Notes under the pieces: generated by a model
Seen by the model: only the letters and a program-made list of their open reading frames with translations
Databases searched by the model: none
What the model was told of the DNA's origin: nothing
Origin: Buddleja alternifolia
Taxonomy: Eukaryota > Streptophyta > Magnoliopsida > Lamiales > Scrophulariaceae
NCBI GenBank assembly: GCA_019426215.1
Contig: CM033392.1
Coordinates: forward strand, 35,508,814 to 35,572,813
DNA: 64,000 nt
Direction of reading: 5' to 3'
Part shown: positions 1 through 10,300 of the stretch, piece by piece
Layout of the letters: each line of letters starts with the position of its first letter
How positions within the stretch are numbered: the first letter of the stretch is position 1
Position numbers and translations under genes: made by a program

Positions 1-229
1 GCAGTTCGCTATATTCGAGTACAGTCTATACATTCATCAATCCCCAACCTAGTTTGTCATGCATTGGATCGGTTTTTCTACCCTACGTGGTCAAACACAT
101 GACATTCAACGACTGACGATTTTTACCATCATCAGATTGGAGCCGTCTCTGGGAACTTCGGTCCAACCACTGAGCCTGCAGACTAGAGATTGAGCACGTA
201 GCAATAGTGATCAGAATACCAGCAACAAT
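1..229 (+). other. Tat upstream segment, no clear ORF
   Basis: No sustained reading frame or recognisable motif is seen. By position this should be the end of the Gag region of the Tat element, decayed. Confidence 0.4.
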
Positions 230-1180
230 ATGCTAAGGGTAGTTCGCAAACACGAGCGTCAGGCGCCTCAGAAGACACCAGTAGTGATTCCAGCCCTTAC
301 CAAAAGGGTGTATGAGATCACTCGTAAGATTCCACTTGCGGTTGCCACCGACTCGAGTAAGCATAACATTCACATAGAGCTTGAGACACAAAGCGTTATG
401 TTCGGAGCTCAAGATTTGGAAAGCCGAATCCCCTCCAAAAACGAAGCTTTAGTGATCTTAGCCACCACCGTAGATTCCTGGGTATGCAGAGTTCTCATTG
501 ATAGTGGGAGCTCTGCAGATATTATCTTCTTTAACAACTTCATCTGGCTATCTATTAAGGAGCCAAAGTCCAAGAGGTGCCCCACTCGTTGGCTTCACAG
601 GCGAATCGGTAGACGCTCAGGGAGAGGTGACCCTGTCGTTATCCTTGGGTACACTCCCTAAACATGTGACCAAGGAGGTGAAATTTCTAGTGGTTAAAGT
701 CCCCTCCAAGTATAACGTTATACTGGGGAGGCCGAGCTTAAACCTTTTTCAAGCTGTTATCTCTACTTTCTACCTGAAAGTTAAGTTCCCAACTCCCAGT
801 GAAATAGGAGAAGTCAAAGGGGACAAACGACTGGCTAGAGAATATTGTTCCAACACCCTCGCCACACTCAAAAGGAAGCAGAGTGACTGGGGGCCAGACA
901 CCGGGCGTGAATTAATAGAAATTGACATGGTGGCCCAAGTGGAAGACGTGCCAAATAAGACCTTAGAAGACGACAACGACACCCGGGGAAAGGCTGCTGA
1001 AAACCTGAAGATGGTAGAGTTAGTACTAGGTAATCCCGAGGAAGCCACGAAGGTCGGCGCCTCCTTGGGGTCTGCTCTTGAAGGTGACTTGGTACTTTTC
1101 CTTCAAGGTAATACAGACATGTTCTTTTGGAACATGGGAGACATGGAGGGGATTGACCCTGAGGTCATGACTCATCATCT
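230..1180 (+). pseudogene. Tat retroviral-type aspartic protease region
   Basis: This would cut the Gag-Pol polyprotein inside the virus-like particle. Reading starts with an ATG at 230. The catalytic motif VLIDSGSSADI lies at about 490-525, with the expected D-S/T-G core. A downstream flap-side motif of the type VILGRPSLN follows at about 715-745, in a different reading frame. A frameshift therefore lies between roughly 545 and 580, just after the active site, and no full protease can be made. The stretch to about 1180 is the acidic linker to reverse transcriptase found in this group. Confidence 0.75.
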
Positions 1181-2403
1181 GAACACTTGCCCAGATGCAC
1201 GCCCTGTGAAACAGCACAAGCGGACTATGGGAAGAGAAAGAAGTTTGGCTGCTAAGGAAAAGATAGAGAACTTGCTGGCCGCCGGGTACATAATGGCTGT
1301 GCATTACCCAGAGTGGCTGGCTCACGTGGTGTTGGTGGCAAAACCTAATGGTAAGTGGAGGATGTGCATAGACTTCATCGATCTGAATAAGACATGCCCT
1401 AAAGACACCTACCCTCTTCTTCGAATCGATGACTTGATTGATTCCACAGCTGGTTGCGAACTGCTAACCTTCTTAGACGCGAGGAAAGCGTATAACTAAA
1501 TTCCCCTAGCGCCTGATGACCAGGAGAAAACTAGTTTCATCACGATCAGGGAACCTTTTGCTACAACGTGATGCCTTTCCGGGCTAAAAAATGCAGGTGC
1601 CACTTATCAGAGGCTGGTCAATAAAATGTTTGAGGCACAATTGAGGTGGAACATGGAAGCATATATAGATGACATATTGGTCAAGAGCAAACGCAGAGTA
1701 GACTATGTGCGCGACCTGTAAGAATGCTTCGAAGTGCTCAGGCGCTACAAGTTAAAGCTAAACCCCGCCAAGTGTACTTTTAAGGTACGCAGTGGAAAGT
1801 TTTTAGGCTTCATGGTGAGTGAGCGAAGGATAGAAGCAAACCCCAAGAAAATTAGAGCCATTTTAGACTTAGCTCCCCCTAGGTCCAAGAAGGAGGTGCA
1901 AGAATTGATGGGGTGAGCAATAGCCCTCAATAGATGTATTTTACGATCAGCCGATAAGGGGCTGCCATTCTTCAAGGCAATAAGGAAGGCTAAAAGTTTT
2001 GAGTGGGATGCTTCATGTCAAGTAGAGTTTCAAAAATTGAAGGAATACTTGGTTTCCCCGCTATTGCTCACCAAACTCCTAGACGGAGAAACACTTTTCC
2101 TATACCTGGTGGTGACCCATGAAGCGGCCAGCTCTGTACTGGTCCGAGACGATCATGGGGATCATAAACCCATCTATTATATTAGCCGCCTACCCTTTCA
2201 TCGAGAAGTTGGCCCTTGTCTTGGTAGTGGCAGCAAGAAAGCTAAGGCCCTATTTTCAATCACACCCCGTGGTGGTGCTCACTAACCACCCCTTGAAAAG
2301 AATACCGTCGAGCTTCGACATATCTAGAAGAATGGTTAAGTGGGTAGTGGAACTTATTGAGCACAACATCGAATATCAGAGAAGACCAGCCATCAAAGCA
2401 TAA
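1181..2403 (+). pseudogene. Tat reverse transcriptase and Ty3-type RNase H
   Basis: This part of Pol copies element RNA into DNA. Palm-domain blocks are visible: WRMCIDFIDLNK at about 1357-1395, TFLDARKAYN at about 1470-1497 and the catalytic YIDDIL at about 1660-1680. The connection and first RNase H domain follow to about 2400 (AYFQSHPVVVLTNHPL-like region near 2250-2300). Frame is broken several times: stops at about 1497, 1720 and 1914, a shift in the block that should read MPFGLKNAG near 1570, and another shift near 2200. Without the insertions this would be a normal-length Tat RT-RNase H, but it is inactive as it stands. Confidence 0.8.
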
Positions 2404-3306
2404 ATGTTAGCCGACTTTGTCGCCGAGATAATGGAGGACGAGGCCAGCTGCTCCTTACCAGCATGGACACTATTTGTAGATGGTTCTTCCACCAGTACAG
2501 ATAGCAGAACTGGAGTGATAGTCGAAAGCCCACAAGGAGAAAAATTTGAATATGCCATAAGGTTCGAATTTGATGCATCAAATAATGAAGCCGAGTATGA
2601 GGCACTGTTGGCAGGGGCCAAACTAGCCTTCCCAGCTAAAGCAAAGAAATTGATAGTCTACAACGATTCACAGCTGGTGTTCAACCAGGTGAATGGAGTA
2701 TACGAGGCTAAGGGGGCGAAGATGACTCAATACCTAGCCCTCGTTCAAGAGATGAGGGATCATTATGAAGAGTTTGATCTTAGGCAAGTCCCAAGGGCTG
2801 AAAATGAAGCTGCTGACCAGTTGGCCAAGCTGGCGAGTTCTATAGCCTCTATTAAGAATAGGAAGATAACCTTCGTCACCTCCGACAAAACGGAGGTGGA
2901 AAGGGGAGGCCTAGAAGTGTTGTATGGGGAGGCAGAGGAGCCTAGATGGAAAGATTACATAGTTGACTATTTAGTGGCTGGAAGTTTACCCAACGACCAC
3001 AAACTATCCAGGAGAGACAGAATGAGGGCCGCAAGATTTATCATGATAGATGGCGAGCTATACAAGCGAGGGTTTTCACAACCCTACTTGAAATGTTTAA
3101 CCCCTGCCAGAGCAGACTATGTGTTGCGTGAAATACATAAGGTGTGTTGTGGCAATCACCTAGGGGGCAAGGCGCTAGCGACTAAGACATTGCGACAAGG
3201 ATACTTCTGGCCGACAATGCTTAAAGATGCCCAAAACTTAGTGCAAAAATGTAGAAGCTACCAGGAGCACTCTAACATAAGTCACCTCCCAGGGGTCAAG
3301 ATGTGA
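2404..3306 (+). pseudogene. Tat second (archaeal-type) RNase H and integrase zinc domain
   Basis: This is the longest open frame of the Tat pol (300 codons). It contains a second RNase H of the archaeal/plant type, with acidic residues in WTLFVDGSS (about 2463), NNEAEYEALLAG (about 2581), YNDSQLV (about 2659) and the C-terminal ENEAADQLAKLA (about 2800). A domain of this kind following the ordinary RNase H is characteristic of Tat elements. The frame then enters the integrase N-terminal zinc-binding domain (HKVCCGNHLGG at about 3136, then a CXXC-like CRSYQ in which the second Cys is lost). It ends at a TGA at 3304-3306 just before the catalytic core. Confidence 0.8.
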
Positions 3307-4741
3307 CCGCTAGAAAGTACGTGCCCCTTCGACATGTGGGGCTTAGATATAGTTAGACCCTTCCCTTTAGCCCCAGGTCAAAGGAAGTTTTTGCTTGTCG
3401 CCATTGACTATTTCACCAAGTGGGTGGAAGCTGAGCCACTGGCTATGATATATCCAAGAAAGAGGTGATGAAGTTCTTATGGAAAAATATAATCACTCGA
3501 TTTTGGATCCCAAGACCTTTGGTTTCAGACAACGACACCCAATTTCAAGGCGCAAAATTAAGGGAGTGGTGCCACGAGCTGAATATAAAGCAGCACTTCA
3601 CCTCCATTAGCAACCCTCAAGCTAATGGACAGATAGAGGTCACCAACCGCACTATCTTACAACACCTAAAGACTAAGCTCGGAGAGGCAAAAGGGAGTTG
3701 GGCAGACAAAATTCCAGCAGTATTGTGGTTGTACCTCACACACTCCCAGAGTTAGCACCGGGGAGACCCCTTTCAACCTAGTGTTTGGTGCTGAGGTCAT
3801 AACCCCGGTAGAAATTGGTGAAAAAGCTTGAGGGTACGTCAATACGACCTCGCCGATAGCGGTGTAAGGTGAGCCGAGCCGGCTCATGAGCATGGTGAGC
3901 CAGCTCAACTGGAGCTCAGCTCGAGCTCGAGCTTTTCGAGCTCGAGTCGAGCTCTTTCGTGATTCGAGCTCGATCTCACTTATAGTTGTTCATATGCTCG
4001 TGAGCTTTTAATATTAATTTTTATTAATTTTTAATATATGTCTAAAAATACTTGTATTTCATAAAAATAATACTTGCAATTTTATATACAACACAGTTTA
4101 ATAGTATTTAAGCTTTTTTTCCTATTTTGTTTAAATCGTGCAAAACAATAACAACAACAATTATAAGATTATATATTTTAGTTGATATGATATACTTTTC
4201 TATAAATAATTTTATGAAATCATGTTTTCACGACACCCTCCTCTATTTTCTAAATACTTATTGAATATAAGATATTTAATTATTATTTATCTTAATAATA
4301 CTTATTGTATATGTGAATAATGTATAGTATACATTATTAATGTATTGTTATAAGCTAAAAAGCAGAATATATTTTATTTTATTTTCTAAAAAAAAATTAA
4401 ATTATTTTTTACTTCAAGCTCGAGCTCGAGCTCAAAAAAGTATAATCGAGGTTGAGCTCGAGCTTGAAAATTTCATCAGGCTCGGCTCGAGCTCGACTCG
4501 TTTACAGCCCTACTAGCCGATGCCGAAGAGAAAACTTGGATTTCATCGCTGAAGTAAGAGATGACACCTCTGTCGGGGTTGCTAAGTATAAGGCAAGGAT
4601 GGCACGAGCTTACAACCGCCGGGTACGCCCCCGAGGCTTCCAGGTAGGAGACTTGGTGCTTAGAAAAAAGGAAGCCACGGGCCCTTTGGAAAGCTGGACG
4701 CCAAATGGAAAGGTCCATACCAAGTAAGAGAGATAGTCAGC
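3307..4741 (+). pseudogene. Tat integrase catalytic core and C-terminus, split by a MITE
   Basis: Integrase joins the cDNA to chromosomal DNA. The three catalytic acids are still visible: D in MWGLDIV (about 3335), D in VSDNDTQFQG (about 3523) and E in ANGQIEVTNR (about 3621). Small frameshifts lie near 3455 and 3755. The coding sequence is cut at 3856/4513 by a hAT-type MITE. The flanking codons on the two sides match the same protein block (DLAD), so the frame was open when the element landed. The C-terminal GPY/F-like region (about 4690-4725) is the last Tat pol sequence before a copia LTR begins at 4742. Confidence 0.78.
3857..4512. mobile_element. hAT-type MITE with AGCTCG-rich ends
   Basis: A 656-bp non-coding insert sits inside the Tat integrase. 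Its ends are imperfect inverted repeats (TAGCGGTGTAA on the left; the complement of the right end reads TAGGGCTGTAA). They are flanked by an 8-bp duplication with one mismatch, ctcgccga at 3849-3856 and ctagccga at 4513-4520. An 8-bp duplication with TAGGGCTG-type ends fits the hAT superfamily. Inside the ends are runs of GAGCTC/AGCTCG, and the centre (about 4000-4420) is very AT-rich. There is no transposase, so it is non-autonomous. Confidence 0.85.
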
Positions 4742-5978
4742 TCTTGGGAAAAATTGCATAAAATAAAAAAAACGCAGCAGAAGAATACATTTGAATCCCA
4801 GTGGCTCATCTCTATTTCTCGTATTTAAATTGTGTTTCGAATTCAATTACCGTTCTCGCGTATGTTGAATTTTGAACCAGCTTTGCAATCCCTTCTTGAA
4901 CAGCAAATCCGTCGCTGTCTCTAAATTGGCATGCCGGAGTCAAAAACAAAAATCTTCTTCTTTTTCTCTTGAGGAAGACGGCTAGAGAGAGAAAGAAGAG
5001 ATGGAAGATTTTTACTTGGAGAGAAAGTTTGTGTATAAATTCACTTAGGTTAATTTTTCTCTAAGTAGTATATTTATACTATAATGAAACAATAACCTAG
5101 GCTAATTTACCCCCCTCATAACTGGACGCTCACTTTGTGGCCTTTTAGCCATCGGGCTTTAGCCCTATTATGTTTATTTAATTAATTAAATAATTAATAT
5201 TATTTATCCACTAAATAAATAAATTAAATAATCAATTAAATTCATGTTAATATTATAATTAAATTCCTCTAAGGAATTAATTAATTCATTAACTTAATTA
5301 ATTAATAAAATCATCTATTGATTAATTAATTAATCTCGATATCCAATACCAAAAAATTCTCTCAAATTTTCTCCATGATTTTCTTTTTGCACTTCCTTTA
5401 AGTGTGACTCTTTAGGTTCGTCTCAAAAGGCAATTGGGAGGAAGCCAAAAGGATGCGAGTAACACCTAGCCAGTCACGTGGCTCACATCGTATCTCAATT
5501 GAGAACGAATGAATAGGATCATTCCAAACCATATACGCTGTGAATACTGTACCTGTATAAACCTTTTATTCTTATATCCCAGTCAAGTGAGAGTTATGGT
5601 TTTAGTCAAACTCACATAACTTGACCATATGCTTAGCTCATAATGAGTCGAGGTCATTTTATGCTTTGGCCAAAGACTTTTAACCTCACTCATTCATGAC
5701 TGCATAGGATATTTAGCTCATTCACTTATGAGAGAATAAATCCCATATCGCTAATCAGTTAACAATGCTACTTGCCCATCAAGTCGCACTTCGAGGTCGA
5801 TCCCACCAAAAGGTGATTTGGATCTAACTACTCTAATGACAGACTTGATGTCACAAGTACATCTTCAACTTGATTCCTTAGGTCTAAGGTTCACGCGTAC
5901 CTATCACAACTTATTAGTTTTATCATTAACTGTCAGTGAGTGAATACCCATGTGATGAAACGGATGCGAGCCGTGTTC
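4742..5978 (-). mobile_element. Truncated copia LTR (E family), antisense
   Basis: This stretch matches the reverse complement of the same LTR family seen complete at 11239-12846 and 55117-56720. Shared blocks include the LTR 3' end (imperfect TTGGGAA, then ACGCAGCAG), the segment around ccgttctcgcgtatg and the tract ctcataagtgaatgag seen in antisense. The match stops at 5978, after the block gagccgtgttc. About 390 bp of the LTR 5' end is therefore missing and antisense-ORF sequence of the Tat element begins at once. A deletion probably removed the LTR start, any rest of the copia element and the pol/antisense-ORF spacer. Confidence 0.8.
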
Positions 5979-6339
5979 AACTTCCTAAAAAGTCAAGACA
6001 ACTTGAAAATCTAACAGCACTTCATAAAAAAACTAGCTACCATGAGGAGGATCATCGCCACGTCCACGTCCCCCGACAGGTGGCACGCCTTCCTCATCAC
6101 TGTCATCAGCAACCCCTTCATATACCCATAGAAAATCATCATGGGGATAGCGACCGCTCTCCTAAAGAGCATGACGGTACTGTCGAACCATCTTCCCCAA
6201 GAAACCAAGGGTGATATCATATGCCTTCCTATTGCACTCATTGAGAAACTCGGCACTCACCCTAAACTCAATCACTGCTGACTCCTCGGCATCAGCCAAA
6301 TTCTGTATATCGACTGAAGAGCCAACGAAGCTTTGGCCA
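5979..6339 (-). pseudogene. Tat antisense ORF, C-terminal piece
   Basis: Read on the minus strand from 6339, this continues the protein interrupted by element A at 45870. After a frameshift close to the junction an open frame runs to a stop at 6033-6035, with one internal TAG near 6170. Visible features are an EFRVSAEFL-type block, an acidic DDSDEEG stretch and a Gly/Arg-rich tail (GGRGRGDD). I recognise no catalytic motif. It belongs with the Transposase_28-like protein described at 45870-47271. Confidence 0.6.
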
Positions 6340-6345
6340 TGTTAG

Positions 6346-6420
6346 GAAACTTCTTGTTAGAGTTTTGATGATGACAATTCGGATTTCTTGTTAGAGTTTT
6401 GATGATGACAATTGGGATTT
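6346..6420 (+). repeat. Tandem duplication of about 36 bp in the A 5' LTR
   Basis: The block TTCTTGTTAGAGTTTTGATG plus its neighbours occurs twice in a row here and only once in the 3' LTR of the same element at about 44350. The duplication therefore arose after insertion, or by a copying slip. Confidence 0.8.
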
Positions 6421-6892
6421 ATGTTAAACCCCAAAATATGTAAGTTTGATTTTATTAGAATTTATGTATAAGCTTTGAGCGTTAGATTTGTATAGGCTTT
6501 ATTTGTTTTATTCGAGATTTTTAGGCTAAATAGTTTTTAGACTAAGCGCCTGATAATTTCTGAGTGAGTTTATCAAGGAGTTAAGTTTGAAGAACTCAAG
6601 CGTCTGAAGTCTGAATGAAATATGAAGAATCTAAGCATCCAAGTATCAATTGAGGACAGAAATCATTCAGTAGAGATTGAGCATTTATCAATGACCAAAT
6701 ATCACCTGAATTTATTCCTAAGTCCAGAAGGAGTTTAGTGCAAATATTCTCAGATCATTAATTGCCAACGGATATTTATTTATAGTGCATTAAATGCTGA
6801 TAAGAGCATTAAATGTGATAAACACTCCATGACGTACGAAGAAGCCACCCTATTAGACTGTCAACTTTTCAGAGACTGCAGCACCAACTTTT

Positions 6893-9188
6893 TGTTAGGA
6901 TTATGCCCTCAGATGCCATAGAGGATAGAATGTATAGGGCATATATCTTGTATTGAACTTAAACTCTTCTTAAATAAAAGGCATTATTAAGTTTTCACTT
7001 AATTCTTATTCACATCTATAAGTTGTGTAAAACGTTTTATCCATGTTTTCAGAGCGATCCCTCTACTTCCTATAGGATAGGAAGATTGGCACAAGAGAGA
7101 TCGATCTTGATTACTAAAATAAGTTCGCAAGTAATATGAAGTCTTTAATGGACAAATAAAGACTTCGAATACTTGTACAATCTTAGCTCCGACATGGGAG
7201 TGCCTGTCTGGTATCATGGGATGAAAGGAAATTAAGATTGTAGACATGTCAGTGGAACTGATATGTTCGAACACGACTCGCATCGGTTCTGTCACATGGG
7301 TTTTCACTCTGTGACTATCAATGATGGAACTGATTATGCGTAATAGGTATATGTGAACCTTTGACCTAAAGTATCAGGCTGAAGATGCACTTGTGACGTC
7401 AAGTCTTTCACTAGAGTAGTTAGACCCAATTCACCCTTTGGTGGGGTCAACTAGGGCTGTCCAAAAAAATCGGAGATTCGGTTAACCGCCCGAACCGGAT
7501 CGAAAACCGAAAATTCTGTTCGAACCGAAACCGAACCGAAAATTTCGGTTCGGTTTTCGATTTTTTTTACAGAAATTCGGTTTTCGGTTCAGTTTCAGTT
7601 TTGGAGTTCGGTTCGGTTCGGTTAACCGAAAACCGAAATTTTTTTATTATTTAATTTTTTTATTTTTTATTTTATTTTTATATAGTATAACATAGATAAA
7701 AAATTATAAAAAGTGTGTTTTCTAATGGCAACTTATAGGAAAAAGAAAGAAAGTGACCAAATTTTTTTATTTTTATTTTTTTATATTATTTTTATTATTT
7801 ATTTATTTATTTTCTGGAAATTCGGTTTAACCGAAAATCGAACCGAACCGAACCGAAAAGTTCAATTTTTAACCGAACCGAGTTCGGTTCGGTTTTCGAT
7901 TCGGAATTTCGGAGAACCGAAATTTCGGTTCGATTTTGGACCGAACCGAACCGATGAACACCCCTAGGGTCAACCTCGAAATGCGGACTTGATGGGCAAG
8001 TGGTAATCTTAGCAGATATCTAATATGGGATTTGTTCTCTCATAAGTGAATGAGTATGTACCCTATGTAATTATACATAAATAGAGATCAAAGTCTTTAG
8101 CCAAAGCAAACGAGACGATTGTGCTTGGCACTAAATCGATCTCAATGATCTCGTATTTATTATGATTTATACATATGGTCAAGTCCAGTGAGTTTGACAA
8201 AACCATGACTCTCACTTGACCGGGAAAACTTGAACAAAGGGTTTATATATATACGGTATTTACGATTGGAAGGTTTCGGAATGATCCTATCATTCATTTT
8301 CGTTTGGGTTACGAAGTGGGCCACGTGACAGGCTAGGTGTTACCCACTTCCTTTGGTTTCCTCTCATTGCCAAACGAAACGAACCTAAAGAGTCGCGCTA
8401 AAGGATTGACAAAGAAAAATGAAGAAAAAGGAATTTCTATTATTTTTTCTGGGAGTTTTAATTTATTGGATAAATTAAATAATTAATTATTCATTAGATG
8501 AAAGAATTAATTATAATCATAAGATTAATTATTAATTAATTTCCTTGTGAAATATATTAATGAATTAATTTGGTTATTTAATTAATTAATTTGTTTATTG
8601 GATACAGTAAATTATTAACTGAAATAAGAAATTAATTAAACAAAACAAATCCCGAGGTTCAATAAGGAGTCCAATTGGACGCCTACTAGGCCTTAATGTG
8701 ACATCTTTGAGAGGCCACATATTAGGGCTCTTTTGTTTTGATTTGTTCAATAAGTCATGAGGTATATAAGGACTCTTTGACTTAGAACAAGGAAGAAGAA
8801 GAGAATACACAACTCTCATAACTCTCAAAAAGAAAGAAAAATATTCCTCCCGTCCTCTATACCTAGCCGTCGAACATAGAGAAGGAAGAAAGGGGATTTT
8901 TCGTTTGTTTATCCGTGCGTGACGATTTAGAGACGACGTATTTTCGTTGTTCGGATCAAGTTCAATTTTGAAGAATCAAATCAAAGGATTGAAGATTTAG
9001 AAGCTTCAATATTTCGAGTTTGGAGAAGAAGAAGTTTTTCTCCATCATCATATTCATAGTAACGAGTAACTTTTATTCGTTATACGCTTTTAGATTCAAT
9101 TATGCGAATTAGAGTACCAATTGGGTTTTCGTTTTAATTTTTGAAATCCCTTCCATTGCGATTATGCCTTTTCGAATGAAACCCAATA
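6893..9188 (+). mobile_element. Solo copia-type LTR inside the A 5' LTR
   Basis: It starts TGTTAGGATTATGCCC and ends CCCAATA (expected CA end mutated). The 5-bp duplication is perfect: ctttt at 6888-6892 and 9189-9193. There is no internal region, so it is a solo LTR left by recombination between the two LTRs of a full element. Without the MITE it carries, it is about 1.77 kb. It shares blocks such as ctcataagtgaatgagta and ggaatgatcctat with the E-family LTRs, so the two families are related. Confidence 0.88.
7452..7966. mobile_element. hAT-type MITE with CCGAACC/GGTTCGG repeats
   Basis: This 515-bp element has inverted ends (TAGGGCTGTCC; complement of the right end TAGGGGTGTTC) and a perfect 8-bp duplication, gggtcaac, at 7444-7451 and 7967-7974. 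These are hAT features. Arrays of ccgaac and its complement fill both arms, around an AT-rich centre. The open frame across it (7713-7967, with RTEPNR-like repeats) is a by-product of these arrays, not a gene. Confidence 0.92.
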
Positions 9189-10203
9189 CTTTTGTGCAGC
9201 AGATTTTCTGGGAAAAAGGACTAAAGTGGTTCACTCGCGAAAGTGAGAGACACGCGCCTGTACATGTGTCAAACGGACACTTTGTCCAAGAATGTCTATA
9301 AAGAGACTTCAGCAACAAGCCAAATAAAGAGATTGATCACGATACAAGCTTACAAGCCGAAACTCTGTTGAATTGAAGTCTCAAACCTCAAACTTTCAGA
9401 AAAGCCAGAACATTCAAGCAAATATTCCTTTTGATTTTCTTCAATCCCTGAGACAGTCAATCAATATCTCAAACATTCTTTTTGGAGAAACCTACGCTAC
9501 TACTGAGATATTCCAAGTTGTTTGAACTTTATCAAAATCAAACAAACAGTTAGAAAAACCCCATCCAAGCTTGCGATCTGTGTGAAGTCGAAGTTGGATA
9601 CTTGCAATATTTCAGGGTAAAAGAAGCAAGGAGATAGAAGTGTTTTGGAGCAGAAATCTGTGTGACCAAGGAGCTCAAATCATCGATATCCATCTCTCCC
9701 TAACTTGTAGAAGATTCTGTGTGATTCTTTGAGAATCATTTTAGTGGATTGCCTCCGAGTGTTCGAGGAGAAGAAAGACGTAGTTGGGATTACACCACCC
9801 AACAAACCTTACATATATTGTGTTCTTTACTTTACAGTCAATTTCATTACTGTCACATCATTGCATAAATTTGTTAAGTAAACACAATTAAAAGCTAAGC
9901 AACTTAGGTACACTTTGTGATGCTAAAGCTTTCAGAGAGAAGACTCTAATATCATTCCGCTATGCTAACACTGATTAAAGAACTGAACACTTAAACCTAA
10001 CTGATTATAGTATTCAAATCTTGAAGTCTAAATTAACTTTATAAAATAGTCTTCGAGTAGAAGATTAGCCAAGCGCCTACATTTTCAAGCGTCCAAATCA
10101 ATTTTAATACGAATAATTTTTGAAGTTGAAAAAGACTTCAGGGTCTATTCAAACCACCCCCCCCCCTTCTAGACTATTTCGTATGCCACTTGGGACCAAC
10201 AAG

Positions 10204-10216
10204 TGGTATCAGAGCG
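10204..10216 (+). other. Element A primer-binding site (tRNA-iMet)
   Basis: TGGTATCAGAGC starts two bases after the LTR end. It is complementary to the 3' end of initiator tRNA-Met, which primes minus-strand DNA synthesis in most plant copia elements. Confidence 0.92.
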
Positions 10217-10300
10217 GTTAAAGTTGAAATTTTAAAATATCCGAGCATAATAGCGTGTTTAGATCCTTTTTTCAAAACTAGTTGTTTTTTTAAAAAAATT

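Larger units (their letters stand above)
6340..10201 (+). repeat. Element A 5' LTR (interrupted by a solo LTR)
   Basis: It begins TGTTAGGAAAC and ends GGGACCAACA, directly before the primer-binding site. It matches the 3' LTR at 44343-45869 on both sides of the 6893-9188 insert; without the insert it is about 1.56 kb against 1.53 kb. Near its 3' end is a C-run (about 10155-10166) followed by TTCTAGAC, a feature shared by all four Sirevirus-like LTRs in the window. Confidence 0.88.

Noticed and set aside
7713..7967. 84-codon frame with RTEPNR repeats
   Set aside because: It is the translation of CCGAAC arrays of a MITE with a perfect 8-bp duplication; not a gene.
10200..10220. tRNA-like sequence
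   Set aside because: TGGTATCAGAGC is only the primer-binding site of a copia element; no tRNA gene can be folded around it. The same holds at 16046, 49400 and 55103.
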